From positions 27,568 through 91,567 of the forward strand of contig DATKVT010000073.1 in assembly GCA_035529935.1 (NCBI GenBank): 64,000 nucleotides of DNA. The letters are read 5' to 3'. Made by a program: the position numbers and the translations under genes. The notes beneath the pieces were generated by a model. The model saw nothing but the letters and a program-made list of their open reading frames with translations. It had not been told where the DNA came from and did no database searches. Position 1 is the stretch's first letter, and each line of letters starts with the position of its first letter. This DNA is from Williamwhitmania sp. GTDB taxonomy: Bacteria; Bacteroidota; Bacteroidia; Bacteroidales; Williamwhitmaniaceae. Of the stretch, positions 63,961 to 64,000 are shown piece by piece.

Positions 63961-64000
63961 GAGGGTATTGGATTTCTACGAAGTTCTTACATATTTCTAA

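Overview
The window comes from a Bacteroidota chromosome, most likely order Bacteroidales or a close relative. Supporting signs are the TonB receptor with DUF4876 and DUF6850-type partners, an RprX/RprY-like two-component pair, the four-gene glycogen cluster with a synthase-phosphorylase fusion, DUF5686 and DUF4369 proteins, GG-Bacteroidales radical-SAM peptide genes, and several promoters of the TTTG-n19/20-TAnnTTTG type. A cytochrome bo3 quinol oxidase indicates aerobic or microaerobic respiration. Genus and species cannot be told from the sequence alone.

Layout. 0-5 kb: 3' end of a TonB-dependent receptor gene, a lipoprotein and an outer-membrane barrel. 5-7 kb: response regulator and histidine kinase. 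7.2-8.6 kb: an erythromycin-esterase-family gene broken by one in-frame TAA. 8.7-11.1 kb: ahcY and ribF. 11.9-15.9 kb: cyoABCD. 16.1-21.5 kb: an AT-rich accessory island with a truncated RhuM gene, repeat-rich DNA, and a three-gene operon (DUF262 protein, ABC-type ATPase, YoeB-like fusion protein) between two direct repeats. 21.8-22.9 kb: mscL and ogt. 23-32 kb: glycogen/alpha-glucan cluster. 32.3-37.7 kb: two TlpA-like lipoproteins, lpxH, a membrane protein, thyA and folA. 37.7-41.1 kb: tig-clpP-clpX. 41.4-51 kb: a peptide natural-product or signalling locus. 51-55.2 kb: CHAT protease with an ECF sigma factor and a membrane TPR protein. 55.4 kb: tRNA-Leu. 55.5-59.8 kb: lptB, a DUF5686 protein and kdsD (envelope/LPS). 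60-64 kb: recQ and an ABC transporter.

The two most interesting regions are these. (1) The 17.8-21.2 kb operon: its ABC-type ATPase carries an inserted winged helix that closely resembles the DNA-binding domain of Bacteroidota Fur, and its third protein ends in a YoeB-like mRNA-interferase domain with all five catalytic residues. With the DUF262 protein it looks like an unusual defence or toxin module. (2) The 41.4-51 kb locus: two 48-aa double-glycine peptides arranged as a 204-bp tandem duplication, a third precursor of the GG-Bacteroidales type, two radical-SAM proteins, a C39-peptidase ABC exporter and its HlyD adaptor. It also has a LytTR regulator and a small HTH protein, and a 33-nt element occurs twice in it. 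It can be read as a modified-peptide factory, possibly joined to a peptide-pheromone circuit.

All function calls are from reading motifs, with no database search. Starts were moved from the longest reading frame where an ATG with a better N-terminus was visible.
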